This document shows, in pieces, positions 1 through 7,840 of a stretch of DNA of 50,588 bases (positions are counted from its first letter, which is position 1; each line of letters opens with the position of its first letter). Both the position numbers and the translations under genes were made by a program. The DNA lies in the NCBI RefSeq assembly GCF_002101705.1, contig NZ_LQPC01000007.1, positions 1 to 50,588 on the forward strand, in the 5' to 3' direction. Source of the DNA: Mycolicibacterium iranicum (GTDB taxonomy: Bacteria > Actinomycetota > Actinomycetes > Mycobacteriales > Mycobacteriaceae). The notes below the pieces were generated by a model. The model worked only from the letters and a program-made list of their open reading frames with translations. It was not told the DNA's origin and did not search any database.

Positions 1-58
1 TGCGCCGAGCAACGCCGTCGGCCCCGGACCTCACGCCGCACCCATGATCGTGTCGTGA

Positions 59-292
59 GAGGGCCGGTTAACCGATCGGCTCAACAAGGAGATCCGCCGC
101 CGCACCGACGTCGTCGGCATCTTCCCCGACCGCAACGCCTTGATCCGCCTCGTCGGCGCTGTCCTGGCCGAACAGCACGACGAATGGGCCGAATCCCGGC
201 GCTACCTGGGCCTGGACGTCCTGAGCAAATCACGGGTCGTCAACGACACCCCAACAGAACAGGAGGACGTGCCGGCGGCACTGACCGCCTGA
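59..292 (+). pseudogene. C-terminal remnant of an IS256-family transposase
   Basis: Translation of the frame ending with TGA at 290-292 gives a stretch running from DRLNKEIRRRTDVVGIFPDR through LVGAVLAEQHDEW to RRYLGLDVL. This is the characteristic C-terminal end of IS256-family mutator transposases such as mycobacterial IS1081. An in-frame stop at 56-58 and the absence of any upstream DDE catalytic domain show it is a decayed fragment of about 75 codons. Similarity starts at about position 68, so the break lies just before the conserved RLN motif. There is no start codon of its own and it should be non-functional. It sits next to an accessory hydrolase gene, which fits a scar of past insertion. 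Confidence 0.85.
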
Positions 293-350
293 ACCAACAC
301 CATCGAAGAATCACATGACGACGTCGTACACCACGCCCTTGGACTTGACC
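59..350 (+). mobile_element. Right-end fragment of an IS256-like insertion sequence
   Basis: The transposase remnant is followed by a GTCGTACACCAC...GGACTTGACC stretch at about 323-350, which resembles the right terminal region of IS256-family elements. The left end is not in the window. The exact terminal repeat and target duplication cannot be placed by eye. Confidence 0.55.
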
Positions 351-395
351 CAGCACCAACGACGCAGGCGCTCTAACCGGGCGGGAGATGAGGGA

Positions 396-1853
396 ATGGT
401 GACGTCGAATAATCAAACTGAATCGCCGCAGAAGCAGGGGCGTCATCGCAAGAGTGAACGGTCCTCCTCACATTGGCTGCGGGCAGGCGTCGTGACCGCA
501 GGAATGGGTGCAGCAATCGCCTTGGGTTCTGGCGTTGCGAACGCTTCGCCCGGCGACGAATCCGGCAAGAGCACGACGTCGAAAGCCACTCGAGGGCCGG
601 TTGACTCACGGGCAGGTGATTCGAGTTCTGACGCGAGATCCTCAGCCGTTACCGAATCTCGAAGCACCGCAAAGGCTTCCACGTCGGACGATGAAACTGA
701 ATCGACCAAAGTTGCGACGGAGTCGCGGAAATCCGACGACGAAGCCGAAGCCGTTGCGGTCGATGAAGCCGAAGCCGCTGACGCTGACACAATCGCGGTA
801 GACGTCGACGAGCCAGAACTCCTCGTCGCAGAGCTCGCCGAATCGTACGGCGATGACACAGAACCAGACGTACCTGCGCCGCCGGTCGAGGCGTTAGGAC
901 TGGCTCTTCGCAACCTGCAGGATCGAAGGGAAGTCACGGGTCCAGCGGAAACATCAACGCACGAGGTTCAAGCAGAGACGGTTGTGCCGCCAGCCGCCGA
1001 CGTTGCTGTTACTGCGGTCGCCGCCGCCGACCCTCCGAACTGGTTCGAAACGGCAATCCATAACGCATGGAATGCAGCGAGGGCCGTAACCAGGACGGTC
1101 GCCAACACGGTCAGAAGCGTGGTCGATGGTGTCGTGCGCACCACCATGGCGGTCGTCAATGGCGTCACTCGGTTCCTCTGGGGCGACTACATCCCGAAGC
1201 AAAACCCCACGACCACTCCTGGCCACTGGGAGCGTCTCCAGACCGTCACTGGTGGATTCCTCAACGATGGCTTCCACATCGACAAAATACGGTCGGCTTA
1301 TGACGGAGTTGAGCGACTAGTCGTCTATATCGGCGGGACCACACTAAGCCTTTTCAACCAGCCAATAATTGCGAACGGCCCCAGCTGGCTGGGTGTCCTT
1401 AGGTCCGAGCAGATGGACGCACTGAGATTGGCGACACGAGGCAATCCAAATATTGAGATCCTCATGTTTGGGTTCAGCCAGGGAGGCATGGACGCCCAGA
1501 ACTTGGTGGCGAAAACAGATTTCAATATCAAGATGGTCGTCACGTTTGGCTCCCCTATCGTCCAATATCCGCCAGATCCGAATGACACATGGATGCTTCA
1601 TCTTCAGGCGCAGAAAGATTCCATCGTGTACGACTGGAGTAAACCTAATTTGCTTCCAGAAGCTGTCAAAGCGGGAATCGTCTATCGCACGCCGACAAGG
1701 ACAGGGGACAATGACTGGGCCCAGTGGAATCCAATCGGGGTAGTCCACAGCGACCCGGCCACTTATCGCGAAGTGGCTCAGAAGTTGGATTCTGAGTATC
1801 TGTCTGATTCCAATATGGACTATTGGGAAGGGCAGTACATCCGCTCCTACTAA
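396..1853 (+). CDS. Secreted PE-PPE-like serine alpha/beta hydrolase with acidic stalk
   Basis: This 485-residue protein starts at ATG 396 after a GGGAG-rich ribosome site. A start at 315 is possible but would translate the end of the insertion sequence, so it is rejected. Residues 1-50 form a long mycobacterial-type signal (basic, then hydrophobic, ending ANA before SP). Residues about 52-205 are low-complexity, rich in Ser, Asp, Glu, Ala and Val. A Trp/Arg segment near 225-270 leads into an alpha/beta domain with the nucleophile elbow GFSQGG at 359-364. A later GDNDWAQWNP...VVHSD segment could supply the acid and His. This resembles the PE-PPE/cutinase-like domain of mycobacterial esterases, without a PE or PPE N-terminus. 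The catalytic part is visibly more AT-rich than its neighbours, suggesting acquisition. The substrate is unknown; a lipid or wax ester at the cell surface is an inference. Confidence 0.75.
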   Translation: MVTSNNQTESPQKQGRHRKSERSSSHWLRAGVVTAGMGAAIALGSGVANASPGDESGKSTTSKATRGPVDSRAGDSSSDARSSAVTESRSTAKASTSDDETESTKVATESRKSDDEAEAVAVDEAEAADADTIAVDVDEPELLVAELAESYGDDTEPDVPAPPVEALGLALRNLQDRREVTGPAETSTHEVQAETVVPPAADVAVTAVAAADPPNWFETAIHNAWNAARAVTRTVANTVRSVVDGVVRTTMAVVNGVTRFLWGDYIPKQNPTTTPGHWERLQTVTGGFLNDGFHIDKIRSAYDGVERLVVYIGGTTLSLFNQPIIANGPSWLGVLRSEQMDALRLATRGNPNIEILMFGFSQGGMDAQNLVAKTDFNIKMVVTFGSPIVQYPPDPNDTWMLHLQAQKDSIVYDWSKPNLLPEAVKAGIVYRTPTRTGDNDWAQWNPIGVVHSDPATYREVAQKLDSEYLSDSNMDYWEGQYIRSY

Positions 1854-1869
1854 AGGCATAGCCTTTTCC
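1852..1869 (+). terminator. Short hairpin AAAGGC-ATA-GCCTTT after the hydrolase gene
   Basis: A six-pair stem (1852-1857 with 1861-1866) begins inside the TAA stop codon and continues into a short T/C tract. It is a weak intrinsic-terminator candidate. It overlaps a possible -10 element (TAGCCT, 1859-1864) placed seven bases before the GTG of the next gene. Confidence 0.35.
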
Positions 1870-1871
1870 CT

Positions 1872-3353
1872 GTGAGCCGGATCGGAGCCCTCGCCCTGCG
1901 CGACGCCGTGCTCGACGAGGGGTCCTTCGTCAGCTGGGACGAACCGCCGCTGGCCGTCCCGACGTCCGCGGACTACCGCAGAGAGCTGGACGCCGCCGCG
2001 GCCGCCACCGGGTTCGACGAATCCGTCCTGACCGGCGAAGGAAGGGTGTTCGGCCGCCGCGTCGCGCTGGTGGCCTGCGAGTTCGACTTCCTCGCCGGCT
2101 CCATCGGCGTCGCAGCCGCCGAGCGCATCGTCGCCGCCGTGCACAGGGCCACCGCCGAGGGCTTGCCGCTGCTCGCCTCGCCGAGTTCCGGCGGCACCCG
2201 CATGCAGGAGGGCACCGTCGCGTTCCTGCAGATGGTCAAGATCGCGGCCGCCGTGGAGCTGCACAAAAAAGCCCACCTTCCCTACCTGGTCTATCTGCGG
2301 CACCCGACTACCGGCGGGGTGTTCGCGTCGTGGGGTTCGCTGGGCCACGTCACCGTGGCCGAGCCGGGGGCGCTCATCGGCTTCCTGGGGCCGCGCGTCT
2401 ACGAGCATCTGTACGGCGAGCCGTTCCCGTCGGGCATCCAGACGGCCGAGAACCTGCAGCGCCACGGTGTCATCGACGCGGTGGTCCCCCTGGAGGTGCT
2501 GCGGGCCACCCTCGACCGGGCGCTGAAGGTCGTCGCCGATGTTCCGGCCGCGCCGCCGTCGCCACCTGCGATACCGGCGCCCGAGCCGCTACCCGACATC
2601 CCCGCGTGGGACTCCGTCGAGATCTCGCGTCGCCCCGACCGTCCCGGCGTGAGTTCGCTGCTGCGTTACGGCTCCACCGAACGGGTGCTGCTGTCGGGTA
2701 CCGGACTGGGTGAGGACGCGACCACCCTGCTTGCGCTCGCGCGATTCGGCGGCCAACCCGCCGTGGTGCTGGGGCAGCAACGAGTGCCCGGCGGCCTCGT
2801 GGGCCCGGCGGCGCTGCGCGAGGCACGCCGCGGTATGGCGTTGGCGGCGAGCCTGCGGCTTCCACTGGTCCTGGTCATCGACACCGCAGGTCCTGCGCTT
2901 TCTGGCGAGGCTGAGGAGGGAGGGCTGGCGGGCGAGATCGCTCGCTGCCTGGCCGAGCTCGTCACCGTGGACACCCCGACCGTGTCGGTTCTTCTGGGCC
3001 AGGGCAGCGGCGGACCCGCGCTGGCCATGGTGCCCGCCGACCGCGTGCTCGCCGCATTGCACGGCTGGCTGGCACCCCTGCCACCGGAAGGTGCCAGCGC
3101 CATCGTCTTCCGTGACGTCGACCACGCTCCGGAACTGGCTGCCGCACAAGGAATCCGGTCGGTGGACCTGCTGCGCAACGGGATCGTCGACACCGTCGTG
3201 CCCGAGTACCCCGATGCCGCCGACGAGCCGGAGGCGTTCATCGAACGTCTGTCGGCGACCATCGCGGGCGAGCTGCACCGGCTACGGTCGACACCCGACG
3301 AGCAGCGGCTGGCTGCCCGCTTCGAGCGCTATCGTCGCATCGGCTTGACCTGA
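1872..3353 (+). CDS. accD3: AccD3-like acyl-/acetyl-CoA carboxyltransferase (fused beta and alpha halves)
   Basis: This 493-residue protein has both carboxyltransferase halves. The N-terminal half carries SSGGTRMQEGTVAFLQM and TTGGVFASWGSLGHVTVAEP, the AccD-type CoA-binding region, and GFLGPRVYE. The C-terminal half carries GPAALREARRGMALAASL, VIDTAGPALS and GQGSGGPALAMVP, the AccA-type carboxybiotin side. Length and position beside prrA match M. tuberculosis AccD3 (Rv0904c). It should transfer carboxyl from biotin to an acyl-CoA in the cytosol together with a biotinylated AccA subunit encoded elsewhere. I see no zinc-finger cysteines. The start is GTG 1872; TAGCCT seven bases upstream suggests a leaderless mRNA. 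The true acyl substrate cannot be read from sequence. Confidence 0.88.
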   Translation: MSRIGALALRDAVLDEGSFVSWDEPPLAVPTSADYRRELDAAAAATGFDESVLTGEGRVFGRRVALVACEFDFLAGSIGVAAAERIVAAVHRATAEGLPLLASPSSGGTRMQEGTVAFLQMVKIAAAVELHKKAHLPYLVYLRHPTTGGVFASWGSLGHVTVAEPGALIGFLGPRVYEHLYGEPFPSGIQTAENLQRHGVIDAVVPLEVLRATLDRALKVVADVPAAPPSPPAIPAPEPLPDIPAWDSVEISRRPDRPGVSSLLRYGSTERVLLSGTGLGEDATTLLALARFGGQPAVVLGQQRVPGGLVGPAALREARRGMALAASLRLPLVLVIDTAGPALSGEAEEGGLAGEIARCLAELVTVDTPTVSVLLGQGSGGPALAMVPADRVLAALHGWLAPLPPEGASAIVFRDVDHAPELAAAQGIRSVDLLRNGIVDTVVPEYPDAADEPEAFIERLSATIAGELHRLRSTPDEQRLAARFERYRRIGLT

Positions 3354-3363
3354 GCGGCGGTGC

Positions 3364-5373
3364 CTAGACCTCGATGGGCGGGCGCAGCCGGTCCATTGTG
3401 TACTGGCGGTTGCGCCTCGCGGCCCAGGCGCTGGCGGCCAGGGACGCCGCCAGCAGACCGGTGAGCACCGCGACCGCCGTCCACAGCCGTGAGTCGATGC
3501 CGCCCACCGTGAGCTCCCGAAGCCCGTTGACCGCGTAGGTCATCGGGTCGAACGGGTGGATCACCTGGAACGGTTTCGCCGTCGTCTCCACCGGATAGAT
3601 GCCACCGGCCGACACCAGCTGCAACATCAGGAATGCCAGCGTCACAACGCGGCCGACGGGCACTCCGAACACCGCGTTGAACGCCTGGATGAGCGCCAGG
3701 AACGCCCCCGCGATGAGCACGAGGAAGCCTATGGTCGCCAGCGGGTACTTGGCCTGCAGGCCGACGCCGAAGTGCACGACGAGGTACATCACGACCACCT
3801 GACACACCGCGATCAGCAGCGCCGGCCAATAGGAGGCGAGCACTACCCGCAGCGCGCCAAGGCCGTTGACGATGGGCCGGGACTGCAACGGCTTGAGCAA
3901 CATCCAGATGATCAGCGTGCCGATGAACAACGCGAGCGGCATGAAGAACGGAGCGAAGCCGGTGCCGAACGTCGCCGCGGGATTGTTGTTGACCAGCTCC
4001 GCGCCCACCGGCGCCGCCAGCGTCTGGGCCACCTCGGAGCGCTGTTGCGGCGTCCACGACGGGATCTGGTTTGCGCCTTGGCGGAGTTTGTCGGCCAACT
4101 CGTGCCCGCCGGCTCGCAGCCTGTCCGTGCCGTCCGCCAGTTGGCTTGCACCACCGGAGAGTTGGCGCCCACCGCCGGCCAGCTGTATCAGGCCGGCATT
4201 GAGCCGCTGCGCCCCGGAATTCAGTTGATCGACGCCGTCTCTGAGCTCGGCGACGTCTGAACGTAACCCGCCGTTGAACACACGGGTCAGGAACACGCGC
4301 AGCTTGCTGTGGGGATCGCCGAGCTCGTTCTCCAAGCGGGCGGCGCCCTCACGCAGGCGGAGCAGCCCGTCATCGGTAGCCGGGTCGATTCCCTGCGCAC
4401 GCAGAAGGCGTTGCGCGCCGGCGAGCGCATGCCCGGCATCGCGCACCGCAGGGTCCGGGTTGGTTTGCAGAAATGTGACAGCCTGGTCGACGATCGCGGC
4501 GGCCTGGGTGCTGTTGACGTTCAGCGCTGCGATGCGCTCGGTGGTCGAGCGGACCGCGGCGGACAAGTGCTGCGCAGCGACCGCGACCTCGTCGGGGTTG
4601 AAACCGAGACCCCCCACGCGCTCGAGCATCTCCACCAGCGGACCTGTCGCGGCGTCGATTGCTCCCGCCAATTGCCTTGTGCCTGCTGCCAGTTCAGCAG
4701 ACCCGGCCTGGGCGCTGTCAAGACCCGACGACAACGTAGCCGCCCCCTCGGAAAGCCGATCGGCTCCGTCGTCGGCGGTGTCCAAACCTGTTGCGAGCTG
4801 CTGCGCGCCATCGGCCGCCTGATCCAGCCCTGTGCCCGCATCGGTGAGGCCCGTCAGAACGGTGCCGATGGTCTGCTCTCCGACCTTGGCGTTGATCTGG
4901 TTGACGACTTCGCGGGAGGCGTTCTGCCCGATGATCGACGCCAGATAGTTGTTGGCGTCGTTGAAGGTGAACTCGATCTGCGCCTGCTCTGGATGCTCGC
5001 CCGACGGCGAAGCGATACGCTCACTGAAGTTCTGCGGCAACGTGATCGAGAAGTAGTAGTCACCGTCGCCGACCCCGGCGGCAGCCTCCTCGGCCGACAT
5101 CTCGGTCAGGTTGAGTTGACCCGAACCGATGAGTGCCTGAGCGACCTCGTCTCCGGCGCGCAACTCCTGTCCTTGTGCCGACGCGCCACGATCCTCGTTG
5201 ACCAACGCCACCGGCACCTTGTTCACCTCGGCGAACGGATTCCAGAACGCCCACAGGTACATCGCTCCGTACAGCAGCGGCATCAGGATGATGGTGATCA
5301 GCGCGATCCGCGGCAGGACACCGCGGGTGTACCGCTTGAGGTCGGTGCCCAATGACATTCCGGCGAGCGCCAT
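3364..5373 (-). CDS. YhgE/Pip-family membrane exporter subunit (ABC-2 type)
   Basis: This is a 669-residue membrane protein. One transmembrane helix near residues 20-40 (IALITIILMPLLYGAMYLWAF) is followed by about 370 residues outside the membrane. These contain repeated Leu/Gly heptads such as GAQQLATGLDTADDGADRL and GGASQLADGTDRLRAG. Five or so C-terminal helices follow. This is the layout of YhgE/Pip proteins (phage-infection protein, type VII-associated and lipid exporters). The ATG overlaps the TGA of the ATPase gene (TGATG), so the two are translationally coupled. An open frame continues upstream through the ATPase gene in another frame but has no coding character there. The exported substrate is unknown. 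Confidence 0.85.
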   Translation of the reverse strand: MALAGMSLGTDLKRYTRGVLPRIALITIILMPLLYGAMYLWAFWNPFAEVNKVPVALVNEDRGASAQGQELRAGDEVAQALIGSGQLNLTEMSAEEAAAGVGDGDYYFSITLPQNFSERIASPSGEHPEQAQIEFTFNDANNYLASIIGQNASREVVNQINAKVGEQTIGTVLTGLTDAGTGLDQAADGAQQLATGLDTADDGADRLSEGAATLSSGLDSAQAGSAELAAGTRQLAGAIDAATGPLVEMLERVGGLGFNPDEVAVAAQHLSAAVRSTTERIAALNVNSTQAAAIVDQAVTFLQTNPDPAVRDAGHALAGAQRLLRAQGIDPATDDGLLRLREGAARLENELGDPHSKLRVFLTRVFNGGLRSDVAELRDGVDQLNSGAQRLNAGLIQLAGGGRQLSGGASQLADGTDRLRAGGHELADKLRQGANQIPSWTPQQRSEVAQTLAAPVGAELVNNNPAATFGTGFAPFFMPLALFIGTLIIWMLLKPLQSRPIVNGLGALRVVLASYWPALLIAVCQVVVMYLVVHFGVGLQAKYPLATIGFLVLIAGAFLALIQAFNAVFGVPVGRVVTLAFLMLQLVSAGGIYPVETTAKPFQVIHPFDPMTYAVNGLRELTVGGIDSRLWTAVAVLTGLLAASLAASAWAARRNRQYTMDRLRPPIEV

Positions 5374-6074
5374 CAGGCACCACCTTTCTGCTGACCCGAC
5401 TGCCAGGCGCGGGACGTGTTCTCGACCGGAATCAGACGAACGGCGTGACCGTAGAGACTGTTCGCACTCGCGGTGACCACCGTCTGGTCCCGCCCCAGTT
5501 CGACCAGCCGCTCGACGAGTAGTTCCCGGCTGCTGTCGTGGGTGACCTGGTCGATGTCGCCGACGATCAGCAGCGGTGGCTTTCCGGTATTGGCCAAGGC
5601 GATGCGCAGCAGCACGCCGTCGAGTTCGCTGAGTTCCTCGACGTACTCCGACAGTGGCGGCAACGGCAGCTCTCCGAACACCGGCGCGCAGATCTTCGCC
5701 GCAGCGGCGTTGTCCGCGCGGCGAATCAGCTTGTACCAAGGCGCGTCCCAGCGCAGTTGCTCGGTGATCACGTCTTCGACGGTCACAGATTCGGAGACGC
5801 CGTCGAGGTCCTCGACGGCGGCGAGCGCGGCGCGCCCGAAGATGTCGGTCGCCCGGGTCTTCCCGAACACCGACAGACTTCCCGCTGCCGGCCGCATGCG
5901 CCCGGCGAGCGTCATCAGCAGGGCCGTACGCCCCGAACCGGGCGGGCACACCAGCACCGTGACCCCACCGGCGTCGATTTCGAGGTCGATGGGACCGTAG
6001 ACGGGCCCCCACGGGCCACGCATCGCGATCGCCCGGGCCGCGATCGCCGGGTCGCGATCTGCCGAATCCGTCAC
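5373..6074 (-). CDS. Degenerate ABC-type ATPase partner of the YhgE/Pip protein
   Basis: This 233-residue protein shows the outline of an ABC ATPase but with altered catalytic motifs. Walker A reads CPPGSGRT (43-50), lacking the first Gly and with Arg in place of the essential Lys. The signature position reads VEELSELDG rather than LSGGQ. Walker B is PLLIVGDID, with no catalytic Glu after the Asp. The gene is coupled to the membrane subunit downstream. A GTG at 6092 would add six residues (MWWDCP), but it lies inside a palindrome; GTG 6074 gives VTDSADRDP and is preferred with moderate confidence. It may bind nucleotide weakly or act structurally; that is inference. Confidence 0.75.
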   Translation of the reverse strand: MTDSADRDPAIAARAIAMRGPWGPVYGPIDLEIDAGGVTVLVCPPGSGRTALLMTLAGRMRPAAGSLSVFGKTRATDIFGRAALAAVEDLDGVSESVTVEDVITEQLRWDAPWYKLIRRADNAAAAKICAPVFGELPLPPLSEYVEELSELDGVLLRIALANTGKPPLLIVGDIDQVTHDSSRELLVERLVELGRDQTVVTASANSLYGHAVRLIPVENTSRAWQSGQQKGGA

Positions 6075-6087
6075 CGGACAATCCCAC

Positions 6088-6103
6088 CACACCGACCGGT
6101 GTG
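6088..6103. promoter_or_regulatory. 16-bp inverted repeat CACACCG-AC-CGGTGTG
   Basis: Two perfect 7-bp arms with a 2-bp centre lie directly upstream of the ATPase/YhgE pair, between it and the next gene. The size and position fit a dimeric repressor operator. No regulator gene for it is adjacent. Confidence 0.4.
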
Positions 6104-6123
6104 AATCTCGGTTTTGATCCCGT

Positions 6124-6570
6124 CTAGGCCAACGCCAGCGCGGCGAGCATCGCGCAGGAGGTCACCGCCAGAAGCGGGACGCGCATCATGTTGCGGCGGG
6201 TCCACTTCGCGGCCGCCACCTCGTCGACGTCGGCGGGGTCCTTGCGCTCGAACTCTGCGCCCTTGGGGATCAGGTCGAACAACGCCCACAACCGCATCGC
6301 GGCGTGGCTGACGAGGGCGACCAGCAGCGCGACGCCGACGCCGCTGTCACCCCAGGTGACGATCAGGGTGACGAGGAGCAGCACCTCGAAGATGACCGGG
6401 GCGGGCAGCCAGAATCGGACCCGTGAGATGCCTCCGTTCTGTGTCTGGATGATTCCGGGCCGCTTCGGCCAGAACGGATCGACGACGAGCACCTCGTAGA
6501 TCGCCCCGCCCAGCGCTGTGCAAGCCGCAAGTGTCGTCGCGGCGATCAGGACGAGCGTCGGGGTACCCAC
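6124..6570 (-). CDS. Small integral membrane protein, about four helices
   Basis: This 148-residue protein has hydrophobic segments near residues 4-28, 55-73, 79-97 and 128-148. Between the second and third is a short WGDSG turn, and between the third and fourth a charged cytosolic stretch (FERKDPADVDEVAAAKWTRRN). I do not recognise a characterised family; it looks like the DUF1772-type small membrane proteins of actinobacteria. The start is GTG 6568-6570, with TAATCG six bases upstream, consistent with a leaderless transcript. It is divergent from the epoxide hydrolase, with only 32 bp between. Function is unknown. Confidence 0.7.
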   Translation of the reverse strand: MGTPTLVLIAATTLAACTALGGAIYEVLVVDPFWPKRPGIIQTQNGGISRVRFWLPAPVIFEVLLLVTLIVTWGDSGVGVALLVALVSHAAMRLWALFDLIPKGAEFERKDPADVDEVAAAKWTRRNMMRVPLLAVTSCAMLAALALA

Positions 6571-6602
6571 GGCATCCGATTATCCAAGTGCCAGGATGTG
6601 TC

Positions 6603-7706
6603 ATGGCCGCGATCCAGCCATTCACCATCGCCGTCCCCGACGACGTCCTCGATGACCTCGCGCAACGCTTGAAGCGGACCCGATGGCCCGACGCGGAGTG
6701 CGTCGACGACTGGAGTCAGGGCGTCCCGCTGGCTTACACCCGGGAACTCGCCGAGTACTGGGCCGACGGATACGACTGGCGCGCGCGGGAATCGGCCCTG
6801 AACCGCTTCGACCAGTTCACCACCGACATCGACGGTCTCGACATCCACTTCGTGCATCAACGCTCCGGCCGCGACGACGCGTTTCCGCTGATCATCACCC
6901 ACGGCTGGCCCGGATCCATCGTCGAGTTCGGAAAGGTCATCGCACCGCTGTGCGACGCGGGCTTCGACGTGGTCTGCCCGTCGCTGCCCGGGTACGGCTT
7001 CTCGGGCAAGCCGACGGCCACCGGCTGGGGGGTCGAGCGCATCGCCCAGGCGTGGGATGCGCTGATGGGGCGTCTGGGCTATCAGCGCTACGGCGCGCAG
7101 GGCGGCGACTGGGGCGCGGCCGTCACCACCCAGATCGGGCGCGACGTCGGGGGCTGCGTGGCGATCCACACCAACATGCCGCTGGGCCGTCCGCCGAAAA
7201 ACCTCGGCGATCCCAGCCCCGATGAGCTCGCGGCGCTCGAGCGTCTCGGCTACTACCGGCGATGGGATTCGGGGTATGCCAAGCAGCAGTCGACCCGCCC
7301 GCAGACCCTCGGCTACGGGTTGGTCGATTCGCCGGTGGCACAGATGGGTTGGATCGTCGAGAAATTCTGGTCGTGGATGGACTGCGACGGCCACCCAGAG
7401 AACGTGCTGACCAAGGACGAACTGCTCGACAACGTGATGCTCTACTGGGCCACCGCCAGCGGCGCGTCGTCGGCCAGGCTGTACTGGGAGAGCTTCGGCA
7501 GCTTCACCGGCGGTGAACCCGTCACGCTGCCCACCGGGGTGGCGTCCTTCCCGATGGAGATCCTGCGCTCACCCCGCCACTGGTGCGAAGCCAACTACAA
7601 CATCACCCGGTGGACGACGATGCCGCGCGGCGGGCACTTCGCCGCGTTCGAGCAGCCCGAACTCTACGTCGCCGACGTCACAGAGTTCTTCTCCGACTTC
7701 CGTTGA
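6603..7706 (+). CDS. Epoxide hydrolase, microsomal-type (EHN domain plus alpha/beta hydrolase)
   Basis: This is a 367-residue protein. The N-terminal segment (FTIAVPDDVLDDLAQRLKRTRWP) is the epoxide hydrolase N-terminal domain. HGWPGS (100-105) provides the oxyanion turn, GGDWGA places the nucleophile at Asp169, and PRGGHFAAFEQPE near the C-terminus supplies the general base His345. Family members open epoxides to diols through an aspartyl ester. The ATG at 6603 precedes AAIQPF and matches the family start. The gene stands alone, convergent with the ABC operon. The physiological epoxide cannot be predicted; detoxification or lipid epoxide turnover is possible. Confidence 0.9.
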   Translation: MAAIQPFTIAVPDDVLDDLAQRLKRTRWPDAECVDDWSQGVPLAYTRELAEYWADGYDWRARESALNRFDQFTTDIDGLDIHFVHQRSGRDDAFPLIITHGWPGSIVEFGKVIAPLCDAGFDVVCPSLPGYGFSGKPTATGWGVERIAQAWDALMGRLGYQRYGAQGGDWGAAVTTQIGRDVGGCVAIHTNMPLGRPPKNLGDPSPDELAALERLGYYRRWDSGYAKQQSTRPQTLGYGLVDSPVAQMGWIVEKFWSWMDCDGHPENVLTKDELLDNVMLYWATASGASSARLYWESFGSFTGGEPVTLPTGVASFPMEILRSPRHWCEANYNITRWTTMPRGGHFAAFEQPELYVADVTEFFSDFR

Positions 7707-7740
7707 CTGCTTCGTAGCCGGTGACGGCGCCCCACAGTGA

Positions 7741-7838
7741 TATTGAGAGGGATGTCAGCGGGGCGAACGTGCGCTCGCGCACACATGTCCCCGGCGTGTT
7801 GCCGGGCAGACACGCGCGCTCGCGGTGCGAGGGGGGGA
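7741..7838. repeat. Composite palindromic intergenic element, likely bidirectional terminator
   Basis: Between two convergent genes lie a GTGCGC-TC-GCGCAC mini-hairpin (7769-7782), a CCCGGC-GTGTT-GCCGGG hairpin (7790-7806) and then CAGACACGCGCGCTCGCGGTG. The last part recurs near 25066-25087 in this window, so the element appears to be a dispersed repeat. Its position after two converging stop codons suggests transcription termination in both directions. Confidence 0.55.
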
Positions 7839-7840
7839 CG

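Noticed and set aside
3364..6090. A single 908-codon open frame spanning YhgE/Pip and the ATPase
   Set aside because: Beyond 5373 the translation is arginine-rich shadow sequence; the ATPase frame there has real motifs, and the pair is joined by a TGATG overlap.
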